64,000 nucleotides of DNA from Bartonella machadoae (GTDB lineage: Bacteria > Pseudomonadota > Alphaproteobacteria > Rhizobiales > Rhizobiaceae), in assembly GCF_022559585.1 (NCBI RefSeq), contig NZ_CP087114.1, positions 1,632,501-1,696,500 on the forward strand, in the 5' to 3' direction. A program made the position numbers and the translations under genes. The notes beneath the pieces are model-generated. The model had not been told where the DNA came from, ran no database searches, and saw only the letters and a program-made list of their open reading frames with translations. Positions 29,528 through 38,403 of this stretch are shown piece by piece. The number at the start of each line of letters is the position of its first letter. The stretch's first letter is position 1.

Positions 29528-30160
29528 GACAGCATATTGATTTATAATGATAATCCATCGCTCAACGTTAAAGAAAAGTTACAAATACCGTAAGAGCCTC
29601 TCATTTCAATGCTGTTGATATTGAAGCAAACAAAGCCATCCCCTTCATTAAAAATGGAATAAACATGTAAATAAAAACTCTAAAGAAAAGAATAAAATGC
29701 CTCTTATGAAGAGTCTGAATGCAAAAGCTATCGCAATATTGGCGGCTAATACAAAGAATGGTGGTGCAACTTGCTCCTTTAAACGTAAAAATGGTGGTAT
29801 TCGGTGAATTTTACGCTACAATCATCCAACAGATATCAATCGGTATACTCTCCACGGGTGCCATCGTGAAATAGGCTTAGGTACCTTAAGAAAGGTTTCT
29901 TAAAAAAGTCCGTGAAAGTGCAACACAATGGCGTTCTGTTTTGCATGAAGGGTGTAATCCCATTAAAGAACGAAACAAACAACAGCATGAGGCAATGCGT
30001 AATCTTCATCATCGCAAAGATATAGCTCTAAATGCTTTTGAAAGCCATAAAACTGAACGCAAAAATGATGGTAAAGATGGAAGCTGTTTTCTACCTTTAA
30101 ATTTTTATGTTCTCCCTAAATGAGGCCGTTGTCTCATTTCAGAGATTACGTAAACAGATA
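29528..30160 (+). mobile_element. Integrase-remnant element, copy E
   Basis: Left end ATATTGATTTATAATGATAAT. The ATG at 29706 opens a frame that reads MKSLNAKAIAILAANTKNGG, the proper P4-integrase start without the frameshift seen in other copies, but a stop and indels follow. The end (NDGKDGSCFLPLNFYVLPK and stop, then TTTCAGAGATTAC) coincides with the end of copy A. Both copies are therefore truncated at the same point. Confidence 0.72.
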
Positions 30161-30357
30161 TATGCAATATGCTTACTCTCATCTGGCATAAACAACCGAT
30201 ATCCCTATAAGAGAGTGGAAATCATTCTAGACCATATAATCGGAGGTAAAGTAGAACGCTACCTATCATCGTACTTACTATCGTAAAAGGCTCTTGGTAA
30301 ATAACTTAAATTTGCGTTCTGAAACAACAAAAAGTAAAACCTATTCCAAATTACAAT
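30161..30357. other. Spacer between two integrase remnants
   Basis: No gene or remnant recognised in these 200 or so bases. Confidence 0.4.
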
Positions 30358-30615
30358 AATATATTAATTTATAATGATAATTAACCATTTTCATATTGAA
30401 ACATCCCCCCCCCTGAATATTATAAGATTTTCTCATCTCAACCCCTCTTATATTCAATCAATTAAAATCACTTGCTTGCACATCACAAGTAAGGTTGGCG
30501 TGTGGGTAAAAATTCCTAAAGAAAAGAGTAAAAATGCCTCTTATGAATCGCCTAAATAGCAAAGACTTTTGCAACATTAGCAGCTAGCAAAGAGGATGGT
30601 GGTGCTCGCTTGTTA
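30358..30615 (+). mobile_element. Integrase-remnant element, copy F
   Basis: Left end ATATTAATTTATAATGATAAT, shared leader (ATATTCAATCAATTAAAATC), ATGCCTCTTATGAATCG, then broken off after about 25 codons. A short-class copy like B and G. Confidence 0.72.
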
Positions 30616-30888
30616 CGTAACAGTCAGACTCATCATCCTGAAATCTTAGCTTTTCGAACACAGGTGCTTTGTCGAAAATTTTCACGAAATATTCATTACT
30701 TTCCAATAGCCATAAAGCGATACTCCATCAAAAACAGAAATATTTTTTCAACAGTATTCACTGTTTGTAACAAAGTGCTGTTTTCTATTCTCTTTCTTTA
30801 ATGCATGGCAACACTCTTGTTTGCGTTTTTTCTACAGATAGATTAAAATTAAAGAGAGTAATCACACCATTTTTGATCATTTTATCTT
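30616..30888. other. Region upstream of the creatininase gene
   Basis: AT-rich, includes a 63-codon frame (30610-30801) with no recognisable similarity. It presumably contains the promoter of the next operon. Confidence 0.4.
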
Positions 30889-31659
30889 TTGGCTTCTCTT
30901 TTGGACAATAAATTTATGGTATCCGATACGCCTTTTCTTGCTCTTTTACCCTTGGGCGCACACGAATATCACGGACAACATCTCCCCTTTGAAACCGACT
31001 GGATTATTGCTGAAGCTTTTGCAAAAGCACTCACCTTACAAACAAAAAAGCCATTTGATATCATGCTCTTACCGGTTGAAAAAATTGGCTATTCCATTGA
31101 ACATATGGATGTGACAGGCACACAAACACTCAGCTTTTCTGACGCTATCGAGCGGTGGATAAAGATTGGTGAGAACTGCTATCGTAAAGGCATTAAGCGT
31201 TTTCTTCTTCTCAATGCGCACGGAGGCAATGCACCTTTAATGAGCATTGTTATCACTGAATTACGCAGACGTTTTTCAATGCTTGCCATCGCAACAAGTT
31301 GGAGTCGTTTTGGAATACCGCAAGGTTTAATAGCGCCCTCTCAACAACATCTTGATATCCATGGAGGTTTCATAGAAACCTCTTTAATGCTTTATTTAGC
31401 ACCAGAAAAAGTGCATATGGAGAAGGCAAAAAATTTTCATAATAAGCAGGCTGATATGATTGCCAATTATCGATATTTACGCGCTTATGGCCCTCATGCT
31501 TTTGGATGGACAATGCGTGATCTTAATAAACACGGAGCAGCAGGAAATGCAAGAAAAGCAACAGCACAAGCAGGTGAAGCAATTTTCTCTCACGTGCTTC
31601 GTGGGCTCCGAGATTTGCTCGATGATATCAATCAATTTCAAATAAGCACCTTACAATAA
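30889..31659 (+). CDS. Creatininase-family amidohydrolase
   Basis: A 256-residue protein of the zinc-dependent creatininase family: LLPLGAHEYHGQHLPFETDW carries the metal-binding Glu, His and Asp, and LLNAHGGNAPL the second conserved loop; GGFIETSLML follows. The start is uncertain: TTG at 30889 opens the frame, and ATG at 30916 (MVSDTPF) is also possible, neither with a strong RBS. The family includes creatinine and formamide hydrolases; the substrate is unknown here. It is 12 bp before a COG0523 GTPase gene, so the context suggests zinc supply to this metalloenzyme. Confidence 0.82.
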   Translation: MASLLDNKFMVSDTPFLALLPLGAHEYHGQHLPFETDWIIAEAFAKALTLQTKKPFDIMLLPVEKIGYSIEHMDVTGTQTLSFSDAIERWIKIGENCYRKGIKRFLLLNAHGGNAPLMSIVITELRRRFSMLAIATSWSRFGIPQGLIAPSQQHLDIHGGFIETSLMLYLAPEKVHMEKAKNFHNKQADMIANYRYLRAYGPHAFGWTMRDLNKHGAAGNARKATAQAGEAIFSHVLRGLRDLLDDINQFQISTLQ

Positions 31660-31671
31660 AAGGCGTCTTCT

Positions 31672-32700
31672 ATGGAAAAGAAACAAAATATGCCCCATAA
31701 AATTCCCGTTACAGTTCTCACAGGCTATCTTGGCTCCGGAAAAACCACTCTTCTCAATCGCATCCTCAGTGAAAATCATGGCAAACGTTATGCAGTTATC
31801 GTCAATGAATTTGGTGAAATTGGCATTGATAATGATCTTATCGTTGCATCGGATGAAGAAATTTATGAAATGAATAATGGCTGTGTTTGCTGTACCGTGC
31901 GTGGTGATCTTATTCGTATTCTGGAAAGCCTCATACAACGCTCTCACCGATTTGATGCGATCATTATAGAAACAACAGGACTTGCTGATCCTATTCCCGT
32001 TGCACAAACTTTTTTCATGGATGATACTGTACAGGAAAAGACCGCTCTTGATAGTGTTATAGCAGTCGTTGATGCAAAACACCTCCCCTCTCAACTTAAA
32101 AAGAGCCGTGAAGCTGAAGATCAAATTGCTTTTTCTGATGTCATTCTTTTGAATAAGATTGATCTTGTCACTCCGCAAGAGCGTGCACACGCTGAATCGC
32201 TTATTCTTGCGATTAATCCCCAGGCTGTCATTTATACAACAGAGCGTGCTAATATCCCCCTTGATAAACTTCTCAATCTCGGTTCCTTTGATCTCCAACG
32301 TGTTTTAGAGAACGATCCCCATTTTCTTGATCCTCAACATACAGACCATATCTGTGGCCCCGATTGCAATCATGATCACCAACACCATCATGCATTCACC
32401 ATTCATGATATGACAGTTACTTCTGTAAGTTTAACAACCGGTGCTCTTCAACCAGAAAAGTTTTTTCCATGGATTCAACAAATTACGCAACAACAAGGTC
32501 CTGATATTTTGCGTTTAAAAGGAATTATTGCCTTTCAAGGAGACGATGATCGATATGTTATTCAAGGCATACACATGATTCTTGAAGGACAGCATCAACG
32601 TCCATGGCGTGAAGATGAAAAACGGCAAAGCCGACTTGTTTTTATCGGCCGTACCCTTGATGCTGAAAAGCTTAAAACTGGTTTTGAAAATTGCGCATAA
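31672..32700 (+). CDS. CobW/COG0523-family GTPase, likely zinc metallochaperone
   Basis: A 342-residue G3E GTPase. Walker A TGYLGSGKTTLLN, the metal motif NNGCVCCTVRGDL (CxCC), Walker B-like IIETTGLADP, NKID base-recognition motif, and a histidine-rich segment CNHDHQHHHAF before the C-terminal CobW domain. ZigA/ZNG1-type members deliver zinc to client enzymes. No cobalamin genes are nearby, so a zinc role is more likely. Operon with the creatininase and WD40 genes. Confidence 0.88.
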   Translation: MEKKQNMPHKIPVTVLTGYLGSGKTTLLNRILSENHGKRYAVIVNEFGEIGIDNDLIVASDEEIYEMNNGCVCCTVRGDLIRILESLIQRSHRFDAIIIETTGLADPIPVAQTFFMDDTVQEKTALDSVIAVVDAKHLPSQLKKSREAEDQIAFSDVILLNKIDLVTPQERAHAESLILAINPQAVIYTTERANIPLDKLLNLGSFDLQRVLENDPHFLDPQHTDHICGPDCNHDHQHHHAFTIHDMTVTSVSLTTGALQPEKFFPWIQQITQQQGPDILRLKGIIAFQGDDDRYVIQGIHMILEGQHQRPWREDEKRQSRLVFIGRTLDAEKLKTGFENCA

Positions 32701-32710
32701 GCGAGTAACG

Positions 32711-33682
32711 ATGCCAAGCACAACCCATTATAATCTTCAAAATTATTGTCTCTCCTGTGGTTTTATCGACAACAAACCCGCTTTCGTTTCAGTGGAAGGT
32801 TTCATTGTTTTTTTAACCCCAATCCCGAAAGTCGTTGAAGTGCATTCAGGAATCATTTCAAGCCATTTTTCCCCCGATAACACAGCGATTATCACGGGTG
32901 GAGAAGACGGAAAAGCCTGTCAAACAAGCGCAGATGGTCAGACAAAAATACTGGGACAACAGAAAGGTAAATGGATAAACAACGTTGCTTTTGGACCACG
33001 GAAGATTTTTGCCTTTTCCTCCCCACGTTTAACATTGGCAGATGTCGGTCAAGGACTACAAGAGTTAACACATGAACGCAGTGTAGAAGGTCTTGCATTT
33101 GCTCCAAAGGGTTTACGACTTGCCGTTGCCCATTACAATGGTGTTACCCTCCATTGGCTCTCAACGCAAACACCTCCAACCACTCTGATATGGCAAGGGG
33201 CACATTTTAATGTCACCTTCTCACCAGACAACCGCTATGTCATTTCTACCATGCAAGAAAATGCCCTCCATGGCTGGCGCCTCGTTGATCAACAACATTT
33301 ACGCATGAGCGGCTATCCAAGCAAAGTCAAAAGCTGGTCTTGGAGTGCAAAAGGAAAATGGCTAGCAACATCAGGCGCTTCAGCAGCCATTGTCTGGCCC
33401 TTTCATAGCAAAGATGGCCCCATGGGTAAAACGCCACTGGAACTAGGCACACGTGCAAATGCGCTTGTTCATACCGTCTCATGTCATCCAAGTGAAGACA
33501 TTGTAGCAATAGGCTTTAATGACGGAATGATTTTGTGCGTGCATTTTCACGATGGAAAAGAAGTCCTTCTAAAAGACTGTGGGAAAAGCGCCATTTCAAC
33601 GCTAAACTGGGATCAAACTGGACACAACCTTGCCTTTGGCAGTGAAAATGGTGAATGCGGAATTATCAATATCTCTGTTTAA
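32711..33682 (+). CDS. WD40 beta-propeller protein
   Basis: A 323-residue protein with repeated WD40-like blades, for example ISSHFSPDNTAIITGGEDGK, VEGLAFAPKGLRLAVAHYNG and ISTLNWDQTGHNLAFGSENG. ATG at 32711 is 8 bp after the GTPase stop; the open frame further upstream overlaps the GTPase gene and is not used. WD40 proteins next to COG0523 GTPases are recurrent in alphaproteobacteria, but their role is not established. Probably a scaffold. Confidence 0.85.
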   Translation: MPSTTHYNLQNYCLSCGFIDNKPAFVSVEGFIVFLTPIPKVVEVHSGIISSHFSPDNTAIITGGEDGKACQTSADGQTKILGQQKGKWINNVAFGPRKIFAFSSPRLTLADVGQGLQELTHERSVEGLAFAPKGLRLAVAHYNGVTLHWLSTQTPPTTLIWQGAHFNVTFSPDNRYVISTMQENALHGWRLVDQQHLRMSGYPSKVKSWSWSAKGKWLATSGASAAIVWPFHSKDGPMGKTPLELGTRANALVHTVSCHPSEDIVAIGFNDGMILCVHFHDGKEVLLKDCGKSAISTLNWDQTGHNLAFGSENGECGIINISV

Positions 33683-34619
33683 GAAAACAACAATGATCAC
33701 AGATAAAACAGCCGTAGACCTCTCCAGAAACAATTGAATATGGAGCTCCTCTTCCTCCCTAAAAAACAAACACACTTACAGAGCATTTTCAATCACAGCT
33801 CAAAAAGCTACATATTGTGCCTTTTTCATCAATCACTAAAAGAACCTTAATGAGATAAGAAAAATTTTCATAAATAAAAAGGCAGCAAAAATGCTACCTT
33901 TTGTATAAAAGTACCTATTATCCTTTATTAAAAAAGGTAACGAAGACCAGCGGAAAAACTTGCTCAAGAAAACCCTGCTTGTGTAAATTTATACTGATAG
34001 TTTACATCTCATAGAAAGATCTATTAAATTGAGAAATGCACTTAAAAGTGATGCCTTAACGCACCAAAGAAATGTATTCCAGAAAAACCAGCCAAAAAAA
34101 CGAACCTTTGTGAATTCACACTCATAAATCCAGTCACTGTGAGAAGTGGATCTTTATAAATCGTTGCGCATATTTAAGATAGAATGATAGAACAACATCT
34201 CCTTCCGTTGATGCTTTTACATCTCTCGTCCAAGCGTTTCCGGAGTGATCATTGGCATTTGCAATGTCACAAATGATTTATCTGCTTCAATGACGGTATC
34301 CTCTCCCGATGCCTCTTTAGTTGGATCGAAGTTCTGACCAATGCATCTATAAATTTCATGTGTTTTTACCATCCACCACATCAATAAAGTGCAACGCTTT
34401 CACACCACGAAAATAGTCTCTTCTAAGCAAGCTAATCATGAATATCAGCATTAGTATTGGTACAAAGAACACAATATTAAAAAAGAAATGATTTTTAAAT
34501 GTTTTCATCACAACGCTCCTACAAGCCTTCTTCATCCTCTGAAAAAATACGTGTTCTGTTCATTGCTCTTATTGCATACAACAAATAAAAACATTACCTA
34601 TCTATAGGATGCCATTGTG
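33683..34619 (-). pseudogene. Degraded autotransporter remnant region
   Basis: At 33928-34000 the minus strand reads a decayed autotransporter C-terminus (YQYKFTQAGFS, stop, ASFSAGLRYLF), matching the ends of the three intact autotransporters. A second fragment at 34075-34115 resembles the same tail. Further along, 34240-34400 has a frame (IYRCIGQNFDPTKEASGED) I cannot place. A weak hairpin (GGCAGC...GCTACC) near 33885 may be the old terminator. Everything is interrupted by stops and indels. Confidence 0.65.
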
Positions 34620-34895
34620 TGCCACCATCTTTACACTTATGAAGGAACTCGCTAGCAGCATCCTTATTTTACCACCCCCCAATCTTGCGATAGATCTTGC
34701 ATTCTGACTCTTCATAAGAAACATTTTTACTCCTTGCTTTTCCTGTTTTTATCCACGAATTCATCCCCCTTGTGACGTGCAAAGGTTGATTTTGATTGAT
34801 ACAACAAAAAGAGAATTGAAATAAGAAAATCCTACCATAGTGAGAACTCCCCTTTAACATGAAAAATGATAAATTATCACTATAAATCAATAAGT
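34620..34895 (-). mobile_element. Integrase-remnant element, copy G (reverse orientation)
   Basis: Reads on the minus strand with left end TATTGATTTATAGTGATAAT at about 34870-34892, the shared leader, and a remnant start (SYEESECKIYRKIGGW) before breaking up near a GTAAAGATGGTGGC stretch. It is the only one of seven copies in this orientation. Confidence 0.7.
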
Positions 34896-35227
34896 TAACT
34901 GTAAAATAAAAAATGTTATCATCTAAAATTGCAACATGCAAAAAACGTACGAAATATAGATAATAGCACATTTCCCCCCAAAAACCGGTTCTCTAAAAAC
35001 AGTTTATTCATGCGCACGGATCAGAAAAATCATCATAAAAAGCAAAAATTGAACACTCTAAAATAGAAAATCTCATCTCATTTTACGAAAAAGAACAAAA
35101 AACAAGAAAGCACTTTAGAAATATGTAAGAGACTTATTTTCAAAATTGCGCAAAACAAATTGGAAAAAAGAAAGAGCCACAAGCAATGCATGTCGCTCTT
35201 TAAAGAATTGATTAAAAGACGTTCAAA
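34896..35227. other. Intergenic region downstream of autotransporter 1
   Basis: AT-rich. A weak hairpin AGAGCCAC...GTCGCTCT at 35172-35202 may act as the terminator of the autotransporter gene. Confidence 0.4.
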
Positions 35228-37981
35228 CTAGAAACGATAGCGCAATCCCCCAGAAAAACTAACGCCAGAAAAGCCTGCTTTGGTAAGTTTGTGTTGATAA
35301 ACCAAATCAGCATGAAGAGCAAATTTTGAAGACAATCGAGCATTCACACCCAATCCAGCTTCTAGAGAAGAACCAAAAGCACCCAACTGGAAAGCATCTT
35401 TAAAATGCACAGTTTGTTTTCCTTCAAAACCATGCGTAAAATGAAGCTTTCCATAAAAAGCAGCCTCATGATCTTTCTCAGAGGAAGAGAGCATCTTCGT
35501 CAAACGTCCACCAACACGAACCATCCATTTGTCAAGTTTTCCCATCTCAATGTCAAAATCATCAACATCATGGGCCTTATCAAACTGGAGATGTTGATAC
35601 ACAACCTGAACCTGTGGATCAACAACAAAACCTTCATCTCCCATTGCGAATGTCTGACCACCGGTCAAGGACACGCTTAAAGGCTTCCCCTTTAATGTTG
35701 CTGTCTTTCCTCGTGCAAGGGTGGCAACATCACCTTTCAACAAACCATAGGAGAGAAGACCATCCACATAGAATCCTACATCATGCTGCATACTTCCATA
35801 TGCTGTAGCCGTCCATTTATCAAATGCATTCTTTTGAGTTTGTTCAACATCGACAGGTTGTAGAGAAAGTTTTCCATAAGAACCCATAATCCCAAAGGAT
35901 AGAGCACTGTCAGCATTTTCGATTGTTTGCAACAAAAGACCTGCCTCTAAAGCGTTATAGGTAAGATCACCACTGTACCCATATTCAAGCGCAGAGAGAT
36001 CTGAGACATAACGGTAACTCCCACCATAACCACGCAAAAATGAAACAGGTTTTTCATGAATTTCTGCCATTCCACTGGAAGCGCTCCGAAGTACCTCCAA
36101 CTGCTTGTTTTGATCGCTAATATCCATTAAACCAGCATGAAACACGCTATTTGGCAAAAGAAGATAGGTTGGAACTTGTGGAACAACAGCCTTAACACCT
36201 AGTTTAGGACGAGGTTGCAAATCTGGTACGAGAGGAGGAACCCGACTAGGTTCCGGTTGAGGTTCCGGAGCTGGTCTTGAAGGAGATGTTGGACGATGGT
36301 CAGGAGCTGGCTCTGGTTCCGGACCAGGAGAAGGTTGAGGACCAAAATCAACATATCCATTTTCGAGGCGGAAATCCCAATGTTCTCCTCCACCCTCGAC
36401 TAATCTTTGAACCGCACTTGCCTTCCCTAGTCGAGAGCTTGGACCATAGGCATAAAGCCTATACTGATAAGGCAAATTATCTAACGCAACATAATCACCT
36501 GCTAATTGAAAAGAATCCTCCTCCGCTCTCCCAGAAACCTGAATAATTGAGATACCCTTGTTACCACCTTCAAAACCTGTGCCTCCCCCTGGACTTCCAG
36601 AAACAGCACGTACATGGACTGTTGTTTTTCCTTCAACATCCCCATAGATTAAAAGACGATCGGTTTTTTGATCTCCAAGAGCTCCTCCCTTATCCAAATA
36701 TGTATTGAAATAAAGACGCGCACCACCTTGCGCCTTATAAACAACACCTGATCCTTTTCCAATCTGAAGTGTCTGATAATGACCCACTTCGCTGGAACTT
36801 GGTTGTTCAAAAACAAGAGAACTATCAATAAGATGGAGCAATGAAATTGATGAAGCACCGATTGAGCGAGAAGAAGCAGAGTCGTGCAAACTTTTATTTT
36901 TCGGTCGCGTTAAAATCCATTTTGTCCCCTCCCTCAACCGAAATTCAGCATGAGAACGTGCATCAATACGCGCCCCCCCTACAAGCACAGATTCATCAGC
37001 TGCAACCTTGACAAACGAACCCTCTTCTGCCTTCAATAATAAATCTCCAGACAGTTCAGAATTATCTAGGGCTTTAACAAGGGCACCAGAATTTTTACTA
37101 TAAATAACCGCACTCTTTGGAACTTTTAAAACAGTCTTGAACAAATGAACACTTCCTCGTTTTATCAAATCCCCTTCCGGCACCCCCCCAAATAACTCAG
37201 GCTCCCCCCAAAAACGATAAAGTTCTTCTTTCTTAAAACCAAGCTTTATCCATTTATCATTACTCCCAAACTTTTCTCCCTCAAAAAAACGCAATCCATA
37301 AGCCGTATTTCCTTCTACTAAAACAGTAGAGTTGATAATATCAACATAGCTAACAGCCCCCTCAAATGAAACACCATGCGCATTGGAAACCTTAACTTCT
37401 CCTTCCCCAAAACTGATAGAACCACCCTCTCCGGATGTCTGAAAAGTTGAATTTTTACTATGGTCCCCTATACGCATCCCCCGCTCACCCTTTTCGGTAA
37501 TGGACATCCCCTTTAAATTGACATGCCCCTTATCTTTTATTTGAACCGCGATACCCTTTGTAAATTCAATTACCCCTGTTTCTATTTCAACGGCTCCCGA
37601 ATTATCAGCTACGATACCATACTTCCAAAAGCTTTTATCTAAAACAACAGGATTTAAAGCATCTTTAATAGTTATATCCTTCCCTTCAATACGCGTTCCG
37701 TTTTTAGATGCTTGTATGGCAACAGTCTCATCATCCTTTCCATCCGTTTTCTGATAAACTTTTTCACCAATGTAGTGTCTTTTACCATCATTACACTGAT
37801 AAGATGAAAGCGTACTATCACATGCAAATTTATTTATATCATTTTGTTTCTTACTATTAACAACAACGCTAGATTGCGCCTCAGTAACAGCCTGCTCCTT
37901 TGCATTTGCGTTGGGCACAAAAAAAAGAATAGCTGTAGTGATAGCACACAAAGAGAGATGATTTTTAAAGAGTTTAACCAT
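35228..37981 (-). CDS. Classical (type Va) autotransporter 1
   Basis: A 917-residue secreted or surface protein. Signal peptide MVKLFKNHLSLCAITTAILF ending NANA; passenger with pertactin-like beta-helix character (residues about 30-530); FRLENGYVDFGPQP; a proline-rich linker (PSPGPEPEPAPD and onward, about 540-600); translocator domain from VPQVPTYLLLPN (about 604) to the terminal GLRYRF. ATG at 37981 starts the signal peptide; the frame is open 57 codons upstream. Bartonella autotransporters of this build include the Iba family and the angiogenic factor BafA; I cannot say which, if any, this is. Confidence 0.9.
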   Translation of the reverse strand: MVKLFKNHLSLCAITTAILFFVPNANAKEQAVTEAQSSVVVNSKKQNDINKFACDSTLSSYQCNDGKRHYIGEKVYQKTDGKDDETVAIQASKNGTRIEGKDITIKDALNPVVLDKSFWKYGIVADNSGAVEIETGVIEFTKGIAVQIKDKGHVNLKGMSITEKGERGMRIGDHSKNSTFQTSGEGGSISFGEGEVKVSNAHGVSFEGAVSYVDIINSTVLVEGNTAYGLRFFEGEKFGSNDKWIKLGFKKEELYRFWGEPELFGGVPEGDLIKRGSVHLFKTVLKVPKSAVIYSKNSGALVKALDNSELSGDLLLKAEEGSFVKVAADESVLVGGARIDARSHAEFRLREGTKWILTRPKNKSLHDSASSRSIGASSISLLHLIDSSLVFEQPSSSEVGHYQTLQIGKGSGVVYKAQGGARLYFNTYLDKGGALGDQKTDRLLIYGDVEGKTTVHVRAVSGSPGGGTGFEGGNKGISIIQVSGRAEEDSFQLAGDYVALDNLPYQYRLYAYGPSSRLGKASAVQRLVEGGGEHWDFRLENGYVDFGPQPSPGPEPEPAPDHRPTSPSRPAPEPQPEPSRVPPLVPDLQPRPKLGVKAVVPQVPTYLLLPNSVFHAGLMDISDQNKQLEVLRSASSGMAEIHEKPVSFLRGYGGSYRYVSDLSALEYGYSGDLTYNALEAGLLLQTIENADSALSFGIMGSYGKLSLQPVDVEQTQKNAFDKWTATAYGSMQHDVGFYVDGLLSYGLLKGDVATLARGKTATLKGKPLSVSLTGGQTFAMGDEGFVVDPQVQVVYQHLQFDKAHDVDDFDIEMGKLDKWMVRVGGRLTKMLSSSEKDHEAAFYGKLHFTHGFEGKQTVHFKDAFQLGAFGSSLEAGLGVNARLSSKFALHADLVYQHKLTKAGFSGVSFSGGLRYRF

Positions 37982-38088
37982 AATTCTAACCGTAAATTTC
38001 TTTCCCAGACTCTGATAAAAGCAAATATTGCACCCAATTACCCTTACCACAGGCACATTTAATACATTTTGTTTAAAAAATGCACACA

Positions 38089-38117
38089 AAAGTAATATGT
38101 TTTGTGTTTTATGTAAA
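38089..38117 (-). promoter_or_regulatory. Candidate sigma-70 promoter of autotransporter 1
   Basis: Minus strand TTTACA, 17-bp spacer, TACTTT. The same -35 and spacing occur upstream of autotransporter 2. About 105 bases before the start codon. Confidence 0.5.
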
Positions 38118-38350
38118 TATGAAATAAAAGATTGCTCAAAAAACGCCATCACTATTCTGAGAATCTCACAAAGAATTTATGAAAATACAGACTTTATCGA
38201 GCTTCACACGTAGAAAAGCCTTATGAAACAGAAATTTGAGGAGCCTCTGAATACAAGTCTCATCCAATAAAAAAATAAAATCAGAAAAGACATTTAAGAT
38301 ACGCCAAAGACCTCTGTTCAAATACGCTAAAAGATTTCTAAAAACAAAGA

Positions 38351-38371
38351 GCCACAAGCTATGCTTGTGGC
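38351..38371 (-). terminator. Terminator of autotransporter 2
   Basis: GCCACAAGC and GCTTGTGGC pair across three bases, 33 bp after the stop codon; the minus strand continues with a T-rich run (TCTTTGTTTTT). Confidence 0.75.
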
Positions 38372-38403
38372 TTTTAAAAGGATTTATTTAAATATAGACG
38401 AGA

